64,000 nucleotides of DNA from Hyperoplus lanceolatus (taxonomy: Eukaryota > Chordata > Actinopteri > Uranoscopiformes > Ammodytidae), in contig CM049396.1 in assembly GCA_026929865.2 (NCBI GenBank), positions 28,360,001 through 28,424,000 on the forward strand. The letters run 5' to 3'. Shown in pieces: positions 50,696 through 64,000 of the stretch. Each line of letters starts with the position of its first letter. The first letter of the stretch is position 1. The position numbers were made by a program, and so were the translations under genes. The notes under the pieces were generated by a model. That model was not told where the DNA came from. It saw only the letters and a list, made by a program, of their open reading frames with translations, and did not search any database.

Positions 50696-51842
50696 TGCTG
50701 CCAAGAAGTTATTAGATAAACCACATAATCTCCGCTCCCGGGCCCCAGTGGCGGAATGTAAGCCTGGGGGGCGAGAGGTGTTAAAGGTAGTTTATGAGCA
50801 TGTTTATGGAGATCGATATGTGTAAGCTGCACTGGTGGGGGACTGGACTGAGTGCAATATCTGGAGGCAGCAGCAGCATCGCACTCGCAGTAAGGCCGGT
50901 TGCAAGTTTACGGCATGATTTACTGAAAAGGTGGTAACCTATTGATAATTGGTAGAATGCTAAATGAACCTTGACAATACATACATGAGGTGATGCCTAT
51001 TTACACATCCGACATGGAGTTATGTTAGCATTCGTTTAGAGTCTTCCGCTATGCTCACTAGTTAGTCTCAAACAGGGCCTGTCTAAAGACTGGTGCTGGG
51101 TAGGTATAGCTGCAAATAGTTTATCAGAGATTTTTTTTTTACAGAGACAGAACCAAATGTGAACCCAACAAAAAAAAGTTGTTGAAAGAGGCTCAAGTGC
51201 TCATCATTCTCTGTCCCTAACCCTGTCTCTTTGGGTACACTTTTCAAAATCCCATGCAGTCCTTTCATCCATTACATTGTATACATGTGTATTGTTTAAC
51301 GCTGCTTTAAAATAAAGTGCATATTTTCTTATGTGTGTTCACATGTTGCATCAGCATGCTTAACTGTTCTTCATTTTACAGTTCCCACTATTATTTGAGT
51401 TACTTTGTTCAGATGAATTTGTCTCCACATAGAAACCACATTGACCACTCCTCTTACGGTGCCCAAGATAACAAGCAAAAACCAAAACAAAAATGACCTT
51501 CAGGACATGACAACATATTTTTTGCAGATCTGCAAAGTATCTTAACGACGTAAAATCCTCCCTCCATGGTCGGAAGAGATCCTGAAGTATCCCTAAGCTG
51601 ATAATGACTTTCTTTCAAGACAAGACGCTGTCATGACAACAGTGATAATGCAGTCTATCACATTGTCACTGGGATGAACCTCGACCTAAACAACTCACAC
51701 ACATGTCAGCACGCTAGACCGACACAGGCTCACACACACATTTGTGCATTGATATTCAGGGCGAGCTGGACCCATAATTCTCTCCCTGCTTGGATGAAAA
51801 ATCAAACACTCTCCTCTGCTTTCATACAAATCTACAAGCACA

Positions 51843-51877
<35 letters not shown>

Positions 51878-52129
51878 GCACAAACACACAAACTGTGGAT
51901 GCCTGAGTCAGTGCAGCAGCAGTGCCACATTGGATCACAGGGAAAAGCCAATGAAGACCTGCAGCTTTGGGAGCCCATTGAGAGAGCCAGTGAACACTGT
52001 GCAGCACACTGTGACAGAGCAGAGAGCAAGTGACTTCTCCCAACACACAGAGACACTCACGCTTTACTGACCGCTCACAACACATTTCAGAGCCCTATAA
52101 AGTCTGGAGAGTGGCAAAACATGAAATAT

Positions 52130-52132
<3 letters not shown>

Positions 52133-52200
<68 letters not shown>
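52133..52200. repeat. (CA)n microsatellite
   Basis: Perfect CA run of about 66 bp. Confidence 0.96.
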
Positions 52201-52203
<3 letters not shown>

Positions 52204-53910
52204 TGCAGCACCTTAGTATTGTTTAAGTATAGTATTAGAAAAGAAAATTAAATGTGTCCTTCTATCTAACACTCTACATTTTCAAATTTATTTTCAAGCA
52301 GGGGAATAATCAATGTTACATATCATTTGAAAGTGTAACAATGCAGCAGCAGAGACATTATATGTCAACATGAGAATGAGAGGGATATTGAGAACCCAGG
52401 TGAACTGTCAACCCTGCAAGGCCACCACAGCTCATAATTGGGTATTTGGTAATCAGCCCGAAAAATCTCTTGCTTGAAAAATAGCTTTGTGCACAACACA
52501 ATATTTTTATTTAGTTTTTTTTAATGTGGTCAGCAGCCACAAGTGATTAAAAGTACTGAAAACAACATAAACCACTTCTCAGCTCCATAGAGGTATATTT
52601 TCCTCAATATATGGTCCAATGCTTTTTGCCAAAGATTCCCTCTCACACCCCTATGCGTGACCTTTTATATACACCTTTTATTTTGTGTTTTACGTCCCTA
52701 AAGATTTTTCGGCTCCGATACTCTGAGTGGACAAATGATATGCTTTTTAAAGTCAACACATTTTGAAGGCCCTTTTTTTGTTGGAGCTCTGTTTTGAATT
52801 ATTGTTCACTTCCTGACTGCACACTTCCCTGCAGTCAAATGTTTCTCTCTCTCCCTTGCTAGTTCCCCTGCCTCCCCATGTGAAACCTTATACAGCCTTG
52901 ACATACATAACTGGAGAGTATAGTAACAACCAGGGCCCTCCCGCCGTCCCCTGGCCTTAGCCCAAGCCCTGCCAGCTCACAGCCACTCCCTCTGGGGGAC
53001 CATCACTCAATCTCCCCCCTTCATCTCCTGGAGATCTGCCAATGCTTTACTCAACAAGGGGGATAGCAGAAGTAGAACTCTTTCACTATTATGGAAGGCC
53101 CAGATGAGGTCTTAACCCCACAATTGATTTGATAGAAAAATTAAAGACAAACAACAGTCCAAATGACAAGCTGTCGCTCGTGGCGCCGAACCCTGAAAAA
53201 GTATTTTTTATTTCTTTCAGCCTAGATTAGTGTGGACATTATACTTCACCAGGGGGCCAGAAATATGACTCCAAACTAGTGCTATAACGTCACTCCATAT
53301 GTGCTGGATGTGTACATATGTTGGTCATATTCACTTTGAAAGGTGATAAGATGACAATGTTGTGCTAGCAGCTTGCCAAAGAGTGCCCAAAAGAATCTGT
53401 TAAAACTTATAAAGGACAAAGAAAAGAATAACGTCATGTTTCACCCCAAAAACTGTTATGGTGCTCCAACACAAATATAGTCCATCTTTAACTTAGCCTC
53501 AGTCTATGTTTGAACTTGTTCAGCTCATTTTCATGATTTTGTCTGAAGCACGGACCTCCACATCACTCGACACCTACATAAATGAAAACGTGGTTAACAA
53601 TGCCACAAAAAATGATATTGAGTTGATTAAACTATACAGTCGTATAAACAAAATAATCTATAGGCCTATACTTACTGTACATTTATAGTGTTGCTTTGTG
53701 TCTATTATTTAGTCCCATCTCCAATCCCATGTGTATAGAACAATATTGTATTGTTTGGTGATTCTTTTGGGTCCGTCCTTAATTACACTTAAAAAAAATC
53801 TGAGCAATTTGTTTCTGACTTTGGTGATTGCACAGTAACCATATTTCTGGTTCGCTATTATTTTATTTTTTTTGATCTTCTTTAATTGTATTAATGTTTT
53901 AAATCTCATG

Positions 53911-54833
53911 TAGGGGAGAACAGGGTAATTTGTCACACGGGTTGGTTGTCACAATCGTTGTATCTCGGAACCAGAAGGCGCTGTCTGTGATATTTTGGTG
54001 TGTAAATATCCAGAATTGGGATCAGAGGTCACCTACATAGTCTTCCTTGGAGTTAGACTGCTGAATTTGAGGTGAGAGGACTGTTTGTGTTTTTCATGTC
54101 AAATTGAAAATATTTAGCTCCTCTGTATTTTTCTTCTTTTACACAATGGGTTTATAACAACATACTTGTTACCCATACAAAGTGTGAAGGGTAAACTATA
54201 GTTTAGATTGTGGTTAGAAAGCTAATTAGTTGTCAGATGGTTGTTGGCCTTGATGCTAGCAAGAAATTCAAGTTGGGGTTGGTCGTCACATTTTTTGGGG
54301 GGTTGGTTGTCACATGTTATCTCAAGGCTGCAGCCAGAAAAGGAACCCAATAACGAAATAAATTGTCAAGCTGTATCCTCACTGACACCCCAGAGAAGGA
54401 AAGAATAGAGAAGGAAAAGGCAGCTGGCATGCAAAAGAAAAAAGGACAACAAAATCAAAACAACCCAGTGCATCCCAAACTAGACCAGCTGCCAAGGCTA
54501 CAGTAAGTTATGTAGGCCTATTTGTCAACTTGACAATGCAATTAAACTTTCAAATTTAGTTCTACTTTCTTGCCTTCTTTTTAAGATTATTCCCATTAAG
54601 AGAACATTGTGACAAACAACCCCATAGTGTTTGACAACCAACCCCATCACAATGTGTAAGGGTGATGATTAATTTCTTCTTTATTACAATAAGATAGAAA
54701 AAGTGAGGGGTACGCATTTCAAGCCAACACCTTAAGCTTCAATTTAATGTAGGAATGACTATTGAAATATGTTTAGGTGATAAGCAATTCCCACTAGAGT
54801 AAAAAGTGTGCCTACTTACCCCGTTCTCCCCTA
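53911..54833. mobile_element. TA-flanked DNA transposon, 919 bp, non-autonomous
   Basis: Bounded by TA (53911-53912, 54832-54833). Inverted termini GGGGAGAACAGGGTAA and, from the right end, GGGGAGAACGGGGTAA. Subterminal motifs GGTTGGTTGTCACA recur in both orientations (53939, 54305 and, inverted, near 54615 and 54637). A lysine-rich open segment (54390-54500, ..EKERIEKEKAAGMQ.., then TAA) looks like the C-terminal tail of a pogo/Tigger-type transposase. The TA duplication fits that superfamily; the family name is not established. Confidence 0.75.
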
Positions 54834-55382
54834 TTGTTTTTGAACATTATTGCGTGGTTCTTTTTGCCATTGTAAAGCACATTGACTCGCCTCTGCTTTT
54901 GAACTTCAGCTATATAAACAAATCTGACTTGCCTTGCTTCGCCCAGAGCTGCAGCACATGGCCTCACATAGTCCTCATCAACATCAGCAAACACATACAG
55001 AAGTGCCCATGGACAGTGAACCCATGACAACATTTTTATTTATTTATTTTGGTGTTGACTCCACCTCTGTCTTATCAGCGCTGGGCCTTGGCACAAAGCG
55101 GGGCTCTGTGCTGCACTGCAGACTGTGAAGCTGGTCAGAGTGCCTCACACTGCTGCAGGCTGCAGGTCAGCTGACTGGGACTGGAGCTCAGGGTCGCTTC
55201 GGCCTGTTGATGCATTTGTTCCTGTGCTCGCTTCTGTTTATCCCTTCTGTCTAATCAATTATTTACTATCTATGTGTATTTTGGTTTTGCACAGCCATCG
55301 GTGCCACAGCCAGCCCGTTACTGGGTGGTTACTATAGCCAGTCTCCCCCGTTGGGTAATAATGGGCTAGACTTTTTGAAGAT

Positions 55383-55384
<2 letters not shown>

Positions 55385-55461
<77 letters not shown>
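55385..55461. repeat. (GT)n microsatellite
   Basis: Perfect GT run. Confidence 0.96.
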
Positions 55462-55463
<2 letters not shown>

Positions 55464-56037
55464 GGCTTGTCTGGGGGGCACAGTTTTAAATCAATCAACC
55501 CTGTTCAGTGCATTGCAGAGTAGCTGTAGCCGTTTGTTGTTGGTCTGCAAAACAAAGATCTTTGTTAGCTGTTTGATGGAGTTGGTCTATTTCTGCTTGA
55601 GTTGGTGAGAGGGGAGCCGCCTGCACGCCAACAATAGGGCCCACACGTTTCCTCCACTATGCACCCATACTAAACTTGCTCTGAGCCCTGGCTGAAATCA
55701 TGCCAGTTTAGAAACTTCCTATGAACCAAAACAAATGTTTTTATTAGTGACCACCCAGTCCACTTCAGTGCTATAGGAAAATAAAAAAGAGCCTGCACCC
55801 GAATGTTTTCTCTCACTGCTTGGCAAAACAACAAGGGTAACATTGCAGTTACAGTTTTTAAGCAAAGATCCCCTTCGAAAGTGCTGATATAAGGCCTCCT
55901 GCTCCAGCCACAGGAAATTGCCATTAGTGACATAATGTATGAAGAAAATATAGGGACCATTCTTTTTACTGTGCCCTGGATCCCGTCCAAATTCCTCTGG
56001 CTTCCCTGTAAGGTCTGCAGGGACGCTGCAAGAAAGC

Positions 56038-56039
<2 letters not shown>

Positions 56040-56130
<91 letters not shown>

Positions 56131-56132
56131 TG
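56040..56132. repeat. (GT)n microsatellite
   Basis: GT run with one ggtg interruption near its right end. Confidence 0.96.
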
Positions 56133-56427
56133 TTTCAAAAAGTGCTCCACTAGCCGACTGAAATAGAAGAGGTTACAGTGTGACATTTATAGGTTTATTG
56201 AAGAAAAAGAAAAATTCATCATAGGCAGGATATCAGATCCATTTTGCAGGAGAGCTGATAACCAAAACACAGCGCACACACAGAGGAGTAGAGTGAAATG
56301 TGAAGTCAGCAGTGCAGTTACTGTACCATAGTGACGCAAAAAGGCCTGCGTACAATGTCCAAATGTTCATAACACATTTTAACGTGTCAATCATCATAAT
56401 CTCGGGACCCTGAGGCCAGCCCCTCCA

Positions 56428-56430
<3 letters not shown>

Positions 56431-56468
<38 letters not shown>

Positions 56469-56510
56469 ACGTGCACGCACACACAAACACACATGCACGC
56501 ACACACACAA
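56431..56510. repeat. (CA)n-rich microsatellite
   Basis: CA run of about 33 bp followed by degenerate CA with tg and gc interruptions. Confidence 0.93.
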
Positions 56511-57909
56511 ACAGAGCAGTGGTGGGGAAGGGTGACAGAGTACTTTGGTGAGGAATTTCTCCCAAGGCCACTACAGCTTGCCGCCCCTCTGCCCCCATTG
56601 TGTGCTTTGGTCTTTTTCGTCGAGCCAGATATAGTGCTAGCAAACAAAGGGACACCTGGATACAATGGCCGTCCTTGTTTGCCACTGTGTTGGAATCACA
56701 GGTATTCCAAGGCTGACACTGAGAGAACCGGCCACTGGAGAGGTGCTTTGAAGTCCCTGACACTGGGATTGTATTCCACATGTTTGTCAGTGCTGGCACA
56801 CAGCCCATGTGAAGGCCGAACAACACCAAACAGTGACAACGGGTGTGGACGGGGAGTGTGCCTCTGCTGAACATGTAACCACAGTCTACACACGGTCATG
56901 CCAGACATCACTGGAAACACTAAGGGCCAAATCCACAAAAAGGATTGCAATGCTTTTGCGTTTGCTAAAACCTGTGCAGATGAGAGAAAAAGAAAGCGTA
57001 TAATTCACAAGGCTTGTGCAAAGGGGTGAAATGTTGTTCATGTTTGCACTTTAAAAAAGCCATTTGTTTCTTCAGTTTATATTACAGAGCCCCTTTTGAA
57101 AATACAGCTCCATGCCGCAACCTTGCAAAAAATGTATTATTTCTAAAAGATTCCCATTGATGTATACATGATGTCTTCTTTAGCTGCGATAGCTCCAAAC
57201 ACAGTGCTGGCAGGACGAGAAAGAGACACTGTGCGATGAACAAGAGGTGGGAGGCACAGAGAGTGCCATCTCATGTGGCCTGACCGAGCATCTTCAAGTA
57301 ATCACATCTGCAATCATGAGGAAAAGGCAAAGCGCTTTGCCCAAGGCGAGAGGGACAGCACACAGGGTGAGCAGGGTCGGCACATATGGTACTAACATGA
57401 ATCATCCATCAGTGAATTATGCAGCACACTATACTTATTTACAATCACTTCATTGAGGCCTTTTTTATTTGACTAATTCATACCTCTTTTATTGCTCTTA
57501 GAAGAAGAGACTTTGCCAAAGTACAATCAGTGAGGATTGATCATCTCCTTTTTTAAATGACAGTGGTATAGTCGCCATAATGTGGTATATTCTAGAGGGT
57601 GTTCCTTGCAAATTCCCCCCCATTAAAACGCAGAAGAACATGGAAAATGTCAAGTCGGAGTATACATCATCAGCTTGTACAGCTGGGCTATCTAACCCTA
57701 AAGTGTCCACTCCACTCTCTCCTGTTTTAGTCCAGGCAGTGTGTGGTTGTTGGAAGCTGGCGTGGGAGTCGGCAGCGGAACATTGAGAAAAAAACCCTTG
57801 CTCGGTTCAGATGTTGCGTTGTGTTGCTCTGAATTATTCAGTTGCGCTTTAACACGGAACACGTGACCCAACCCCAGTCCAAACCAGCTAATCGTCATGT
57901 ATCATCATC

Positions 57910-57912
<3 letters not shown>

Positions 57913-57951
<39 letters not shown>
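57913..57951. repeat. (CT)n microsatellite
   Basis: Perfect CT run preceded by a short ATC repeat (57901-57913). Confidence 0.95.
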
Positions 57952-57954
<3 letters not shown>

Positions 57955-58693
57955 TCCTTCTTTTTTTAAATTCTTTGTACTGCCTCTTTAGAGTGCTTGA
58001 CTAAGATGTTGAAATTCAAAACAAGAGTTGGTAAGCGCCTGACTGAAGTGTAGCACTTTGTATGTTTGTATGTTTGTCTGAGGACGCATTGTGGTCATAG
58101 TTCACATTTAGTCATAACCTTTTATATACTATCTATGGTCATAAAGTGGCAATTCAAAGTGAAACTGTGATGAGAAATGTTTTCTTGTACTATCAGTGTG
58201 GGTGCGGAGTGAAAATTCATTTATCGTTGAACGTTGACATTTTTTCAAGTTGCTGTGGTGACTCTGTTAGCAAACAGTTGTCTATTTACACATTCAACAG
58301 ACATTGAGCAACATTAGCATTCACATAGAAGAGTGTTTATGGCTACTTACTAAATCATTCCAGTAATGGCTTTATTACTTTAGCTTGATCTACAACCAAG
58401 TCCTTAAATAGAAAAGTGGGCTTTTGAGCTGTTTAATGCTTTATGCTTACAAGCCTACATTGCCTGTTTGCAATGTTGAGCAGATAGTGTTCTGTGGGTT
58501 TTATCAGATCGCATTGCTGGAGACATCTGTCTGCTCTGACTGAAGACGGCACCATGAGAGCGGTGAAAGTGCACCAAAACAATGAGCTGAAAGTCGATGT
58601 AGTGCTCTGTGGAGCTGTTGACTCAGGTTCCAATGCTCTATGGGCTCTGCACTATGAATGAACATAGTAATTATTGTCGAGATTAAAGCAGCT

Positions 58694-59084
58694 GTAGAGG
58701 TGGAGTCAGCAATTCTGGAGAGTGCTTCTTGTCAAAACAAATCTTGTGTTAATACACAGAGCAGCCTAGGCTCTGTGAACGGGTACATAAATAAAGGGGC
58801 TTGGTCTGGCCCACCGTAGCTAGCAACAATGCTATCAATACAGGCTAAGCTATTGATCAGTTTATGTTTTGCCTTCAACACCTATTTGAATATTTTAATA
58901 TTAACCGGCTTATTTTCACACTTGCTACAGTTCTACTAAACACATGGTACCTGTATTTACATAGCAATACATTGCATTGTTGCTAGCTACAGTGGGTCTG
59001 TCCGAGCCCCTTCACAGAGCCTAGGCTGTGTATTAACACAATTTTGAAAACAAGCTTTCTCCAGAATCGCTTACTCCACATTAA
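58694..59084. mobile_element. MITE, family A, long foldback form
   Basis: Arms of roughly 130 bp are inverted copies of each other: the left arm has ggtggagtcagcaattctgg .. gttaatacacag .. agcctaggctctgtgaac .. gtagctagcaacaatg, and the right arm gives the same order on the opposite strand. The loop is at about 58835-58965. Confidence 0.8.
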
Positions 59085-60172
59085 AATAGATACATCTTTG
59101 TGCTACATTAACAGCGCTTATCAGCCACGGAACGGTGCTCGCGAAAAGTAGCATTTTGATCACAATTATCAGTGTTCATCACCATTGAATGTCATTTTAA
59201 GCCCAGGTAGAAAGCGGAGTTAAAACCTAATCAATTATCCGCATAATACTACGTTGATACAAAACAAACAGGTGCAACCATGCGAAAACTTTAACTTGTT
59301 ATGTAAATGGGGGAATGTTTACCAGTCTACATCTAAATACAGTCAATCCCCTCCCTAAGGCCCCGAAAAACGCAGGTACTTAACTGTGGCCTACTCAGCT
59401 GCCAGTCCAAAAAAGGAGATGATCCTCTCTGGGTTTTCCAATGAAGGGAGGGAGGGGCTTTGGAATGGGGCGACTCGGAGCCCTCCTGACACAATGACCC
59501 ATATGTCACACATCCTAAAGGCACCACCAAGGCCAGAGGTGGTGCTGTGGAAATGTGCTATGTGCTGCGGGGGTGACAGTGAGCGAAGTTGACACGGGAT
59601 AAACATGCTCATGTGTTGATGTTATTCAAGTATGGAGATGTGAGTGATTAAGCAGTGCAGAGATGTGTTGGTTATGACTGCAGAGCCAACACACTTTTCT
59701 ATTGTACAAGGATATGGACACATATGAAAGATAAATGGGCACACGTAAATATTCCAGTCTTCATGTCAATGTTAAGGTCCCTCTCTATATCTGTAGAAAT
59801 CCATAAAGATAGACAATGTTTTTCAAATAATGGGCAACGCTGAGGGAGAAGGGCAGGATGTCCTGTGCTATATTATGGCAGGAGCACAACATTTGCCGCG
59901 TCCTCATCCAGCTGATGTTTTATTGCTTGGGAGCACAGCCAGCTTCGAGAATGTGCTGACTCGAATTTAGAAAATCAGACTAGTTGAATATGCTGAATAA
60001 TGTGTATAATTCACTCCTGTCCTGGCCCCGAGTCTGCTGCCCACACTCCTGATTCGGATTTAAAAGCTGAACAAAACCCTATTTAGAGGAGATTTTAGTA
60101 CAGTAGAGCTTATAGTAATAGAGTCATCGGTCCCTCATTATTCCCTGTTATGATCCCCCCGCCCACCAACAA

Positions 60173-60196
60173 CACACACACACACACACGCACGCA

Positions 60197-60267
<71 letters not shown>
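60173..60267. repeat. Compound (CA)n-(CACG)n microsatellite
   Basis: CA run with a CACG/GCAC tetranucleotide block at 60189-60215. Confidence 0.95.
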
Positions 60268-60404
60268 CATTAGCTGTGATGTGACAGCTCTCCGCAGCCC
60301 AGTCACATAATCAGATGGCCCTCCTGTACCGAGCCATTCATCCTTAATCTTTCAGGGCAACACTGGGCTTTGCAGCAATATTTTAGTTAAGAGAAGGATT
60401 TTAC

Positions 60405-60408
<4 letters not shown>

Positions 60409-60453
<45 letters not shown>
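60409..60453. repeat. (CT)n microsatellite
   Basis: Perfect TC run of about 44 bp. Confidence 0.96.
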
Positions 60454-60460
<7 letters not shown>

Positions 60461-61194
60461 TCCCGAATGAAGCATTATCAGAGCATAGAGGTAAAGTAGA
60501 TTACAGTGACATTTAAAGCAGAAAAATGACCCCCTTCATTTACAGTGTGTGGTTTAAGTGATGAGCACTGATAAGTCACGGGCCAGCGAAAAATGACTCG
60601 TTCAAAACCGCTACGTTAGGCAATGCAGAGACCAACCAGTAGGCCTAAAAACAATAATAATGACTTATACAGTATGCACATGCTGCATTTCAGATGTTCA
60701 AAAGGGGTGCATCAACGCAATGTCACGCCACATATAAGATGAGGTCATGTGTGGCTGGCAGGTTGCATAAAGCATTACGCACATTCGTGAACACAGCCCA
60801 ACACACATCAAAAACCATGTTTTATGTCTGTTGATGAAAAGGGTTGTGCAAATGAGAGCTTGCAACAGTCACATTCATCAAAGCATGAGCTGAGATAGAC
60901 ATGCCCCGAAAAGCTACAGTTGTCTAGTATTTGAAACTACATTGACCCAAAAGACTGTCTAAGAATGAATGAATATTTATTCAAAGTTCACTGCAAGTCT
61001 TTTGATGTACAAAAAGTCTGCAAAGATAGCAAAGACATTAAAGATTGAGATGTGAGAGAAAGTTTAGGATGTTTCCAAATAGAAGGAATCCTTTGGGTAT
61101 TATGTGCAGCTAAAGGAGGAGGTTCCATCAAGGATAGTAATACAACAAAGGCCTGCTGGACAAATTCAAATGTCGATCGGATAATGGTGATCAA

Positions 61195-61345
61195 TGAATA
61201 GTCAGGGGATGACCAAAGTTATATCATCTGAAATCCATTCATTTTTTGATCGGAAATGTGTGCCAATCCATCCATCCATTGTTGAGATATATTTCAGTTT
61301 GGACCAAAGTGGTGGACCAACAGACCGAGAGACCACCACTAAAAC
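61195..61345. repeat. Interspersed teleost repeat, unclassified (fragment)
   Basis: Phrases gtcaggggatgaccaaagtt, ccatccattgttgagatat and ttggaccaaagtggtggacc belong to the same type of repeat as 47695-48000, which aligns only loosely. Confidence 0.45.
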
Positions 61346-64000
61346 CACACAGTTACCGTGGCTAAAACGCTTTAGCCAACAGAATCATTATTCTGTTATT
61401 GTATTAGGTCTCTTTTTAATGTACAATAATGGTTGTGCTTGATCACTCCTTAAACATTTGTTTTCTCCTTTAGCTCCTTAAATGAGGATCTTTTCTTTGA
61501 TGTATTTTATTTTAGTTTGTGGAAAAAATCTAATCGCAGGTGCGAGTGACAAGATGACCTCATTCACCAAGCTTGTGTGTTTCAGTGTATGCACTGTAGA
61601 CTAACGTTAACAATACATCACAAAAGTCCTTACCTGCAAACACTGCAGGTGTTTTCTAGCTGATATATTTTGATAATAAGAGGTATAATGTGAGACAAGT
61701 GAGCTAAATAATCAGAATATATCAGATTTGAAATATGTAAGCAAATGTTGGTGTGTTTGTGTTTTGGGACAGACCCTGTGTATAAAATGCTTATATCCCA
61801 TTACATAATAAGAAGTGATAGAGGGGTCAGCCACTGTATACATCATGGAAGCTACTGATGGTGGAGGATTGCCAGAGTGTAGCACCAATGTCATAAGAGT
61901 GCAGCTGTCAGATTTGAAGGCTACATAATAACTGTCGGCCATTTCTGTAAGTTCACTCATTATTTGCCAGAGGTGCCACCAGGGGGAGGGAATGGATATG
62001 GTGGCTAATAATAGCTTATGATAAACAAACCGTTGTTATCCAGGTCATCTAGGCTACATTTTCTGTCATAACAGAGTGGCACAATATGGCAGAAAGTGAT
62101 TATGTGAACGTGTTGCTTCCATGCATGACAAGGTCCTGACTTTTTCTACATCAATCCTCCAGATCGACATTGACATTTATTGCATATTCTGTGGGGCTGA
62201 AATGAATATGTAGATCCCATAGTGCCACATAGTATTACATGTGTGACACTGGAGATTGGTACATAAACCACAATGCATGGTTGTCAAAAACTCAGCATTT
62301 GGATGTTTATGTCAACGGGCACCACACGCCGTGAACCATGTCGTGATCGTAGAGTGTGTACAATGTGTGCAATTTGATTTGATTCATGTGGATAAAAAAA
62401 ACACAACATGCAGCTGAGTCTGTGTGCATATTTGACGTATGAATGCACATGTAGAGATTAGCATTTGACAATGTGTGTGAGAGGGCAAAAAGACAGACAG
62501 AGAGAATGTGAAACATAATGGCAGCAAACACTGGCAAGAAAATGTTGACACAAACGGACTGATGGATGGGTGAAATGGGGATTGGAAATGTTGGGGACCG
62601 TTGCAGTGTTTCAGCTGCCTCTGTTGATTTGATGTGGGTATTTGGGTGACACTGGGTGACACAATACGAAATGTTGGTGGGTCAAATCAAGACAGGTTTT
62701 GTAACATCTTCATGATCCCTGGTAAAGAGAGCAGAGGGGAATTTACCCACTCTCAATGTTCAGCAATTTTAAAAACAAGAGTCCACAGCCATAAGTAATG
62801 CATGGAGTGCAGTGGTGCTTGGGCCGAATGCGAACGACAGCAGTAAAACATGTTCAAAATCAGTGGCGTCATGCCAATATTACTTGGGGCCCACGTGCCC
62901 CCCCCCCACCCAGTAATAGGTATGTTTCATCAAAACTATATACTGTGTGCAGGGCTGCCCATAAGGGGTAGAAAGTGGAAAACCTTTCTAGCGCCAGCCA
63001 ATAGGTCTTTGGAGGACCTATATGTACAAAAATGTAATGCAAATCCATTACTATATCCACTTTTATCTATGTCTTATAACAAAACGAAATACGAAATTTG
63101 CTCCATGGGAAAAACTAGTTCTGGTGATTCTCCCTGCCTCATCTGACCATGAGATGCGTGTTGCAGCTACGTCCATCCCTTTTCCTTCACTAAGTTGTTT
63201 TCCCTTTTATCTGAAGGTTCACACCACTGAAGGATAACTCCCACCGGGTAAGTAGCTCTTTTGTTTCTTGTACTGTTTAATAGCTTGTCTCTGGTCAATG
63301 TATTTTTTATAGGACAGTTAGAAATGCAGTGTTAGTACTGTTTGGTCCAATGGTGCTCTGTAGATGAATGAGAGGTTAATCATTTATGACTCTTGCGTCT
63401 TGCGTTGTGTTCAAAGTACTTTTCTACATTAATGTTTATTCTTCATCAAATGCCTGCAAAGAGAAATTCCCTGCGAGGAAACGGCAACAACCTGAGCACG
63501 TATTAAAACATGCATTTTATGTATGAGCATGATAATGGATTAAGATTAGGAAAAGTTGTAGGCTTTCAGATGAAAAGTGTACTTACTATTTCCTGTCCCA
63601 TCCAGGCCAATGGTTTTTACTCCCATGAGACTCAAAGTACTTTCACTGTTATTTTTAGGTTGGGAAAAGCTCATCTGCTGTTCCCAAGGTGAGAGGCCTG
63701 GCCCATCTGATCCCATCAAGCAGTGTATTCATCCCTGCTGTCCTGGCTCACTGTCTGTCTAGCTGATTCTTCATGTATATTATGGTCTTGCATTCTGTTT
63801 TTCGTTTAATATAAACGTTCTTTCACAACCACTTGAAGAGGAGCGAAAGCACAAATCGCTGGTAATGATGATTTTTTTTTTGACGAGACTGATACAATTC
63901 ATTAAAATATGATTAAGACGTATGGTAGGCTATTCAACAAATTATGTAGATATTTCTGTGTCAGGGGCAAACACACAAACACACACATAGGAGTGCCTGA

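Larger units (their letters stand above)
54834..58690. other. Intergenic, no recognised gene
   Basis: GT arrays 55385-55461 and 56040-56124, CA-rich array 56431-56510 and CT array 57913-57951. At 56921 the string gggccaaatccacaaaaagg after taa resembles the end of a Harbinger-type element, but no matching right end was found. No exon recognised. Confidence 0.5.
59085..64000. other. Intergenic, no recognised gene
   Basis: CA/CG array 60173-60267 and CT array 60409-60453, a piece of the unclassified repeat at 61195-61345, and a C run at 62898-62908. Otherwise unique-looking. No exon or RNA gene recognised. Confidence 0.5.

Noticed and set aside
56233..56874. 213-codon open frame on the minus strand
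   Set aside because: Interrupted by a CA/GT array and poor in recognisable content; no splice or start context. Judged a chance frame.
56921..57380. Harbinger-type transposon
   Set aside because: Only one terminus-like string (gggccaaatccac after taa) is seen; no right terminus or transposase motif was found.

Overview
The window reads as teleost (probably percomorph) genomic DNA. The only protein-coding gene I can name is split by canonical GT..AG introns. The rest is intron and intergenic sequence packed with fish-type repeats: very long CA/GT, CT/GA, ATT and GATA arrays, tRNA-derived SINEs, Rex3/RTE-like and CR1/L2-like LINE copies, Tc1/mariner-superfamily elements and many short TTAA-flanked MITEs. 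No bacterial, phage or viral gene structure was seen.

Host gene. SLC25A26, the mitochondrial S-adenosylmethionine carrier, runs on the minus strand. Its first five coding exons are at 23003-22971, 21206-21050, 19783-19665, 11232-11128 and 10553-10506. They join in frame into about 154 residues holding carrier repeat 1 and most of repeat 2. The last exons must lie left of base 1, because none was recognised in 1-10505. Its promoter side (about 23005-23175) carries a palindromic CRE, an E-box overlapping a second CRE-like site, an ETS site, a YY1/TISU-like element and two short upstream ORFs. A probable 3' terminal exon of an unidentified upstream gene, also on the minus strand, ends with a poly(A) signal at 23649-23644. 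One further possible small exon (plus strand, 26886-26949) is weak.

Repeat layout. 1-10.5 kb: intron 5 of SLC25A26, with microsatellites, two SINEs and MITE pieces. 10.5-23 kb: the gene; intron 3 carries a SINE that was itself hit by a 5'-truncated Rex3-like LINE 40-odd bases from the exon 4 acceptor, plus three MITEs, and intron 2 holds a LINE tail. 23-34 kb: intergenic, with MITEs, a SINE nested in a MITE, long GT arrays and a truncated LINE. 34.15-41.86 kb: a nest in which a DD35E Tc1/mariner transposon was invaded by an internally deleted relative (34889-35957, TA target duplication) and by a nearly complete non-LTR retrotransposon (36913-41741, AGGTT target duplication). 42-64 kb: no recognised gene; MITEs, a SINE with a perfect 15-bp target duplication, a giant opposed CA/GT pair at 50 kb, a TA-flanked 919-bp transposon at 53.9 kb and a foldback MITE at 58.7 kb.

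I see no convincing new multi-gene system. The most informative structures are the transposon nest, the TTAA MITE families sharing one terminus, and the regulatory layout at the SLC25A26 5' end. All family assignments are from reading the sequence, without database searches.
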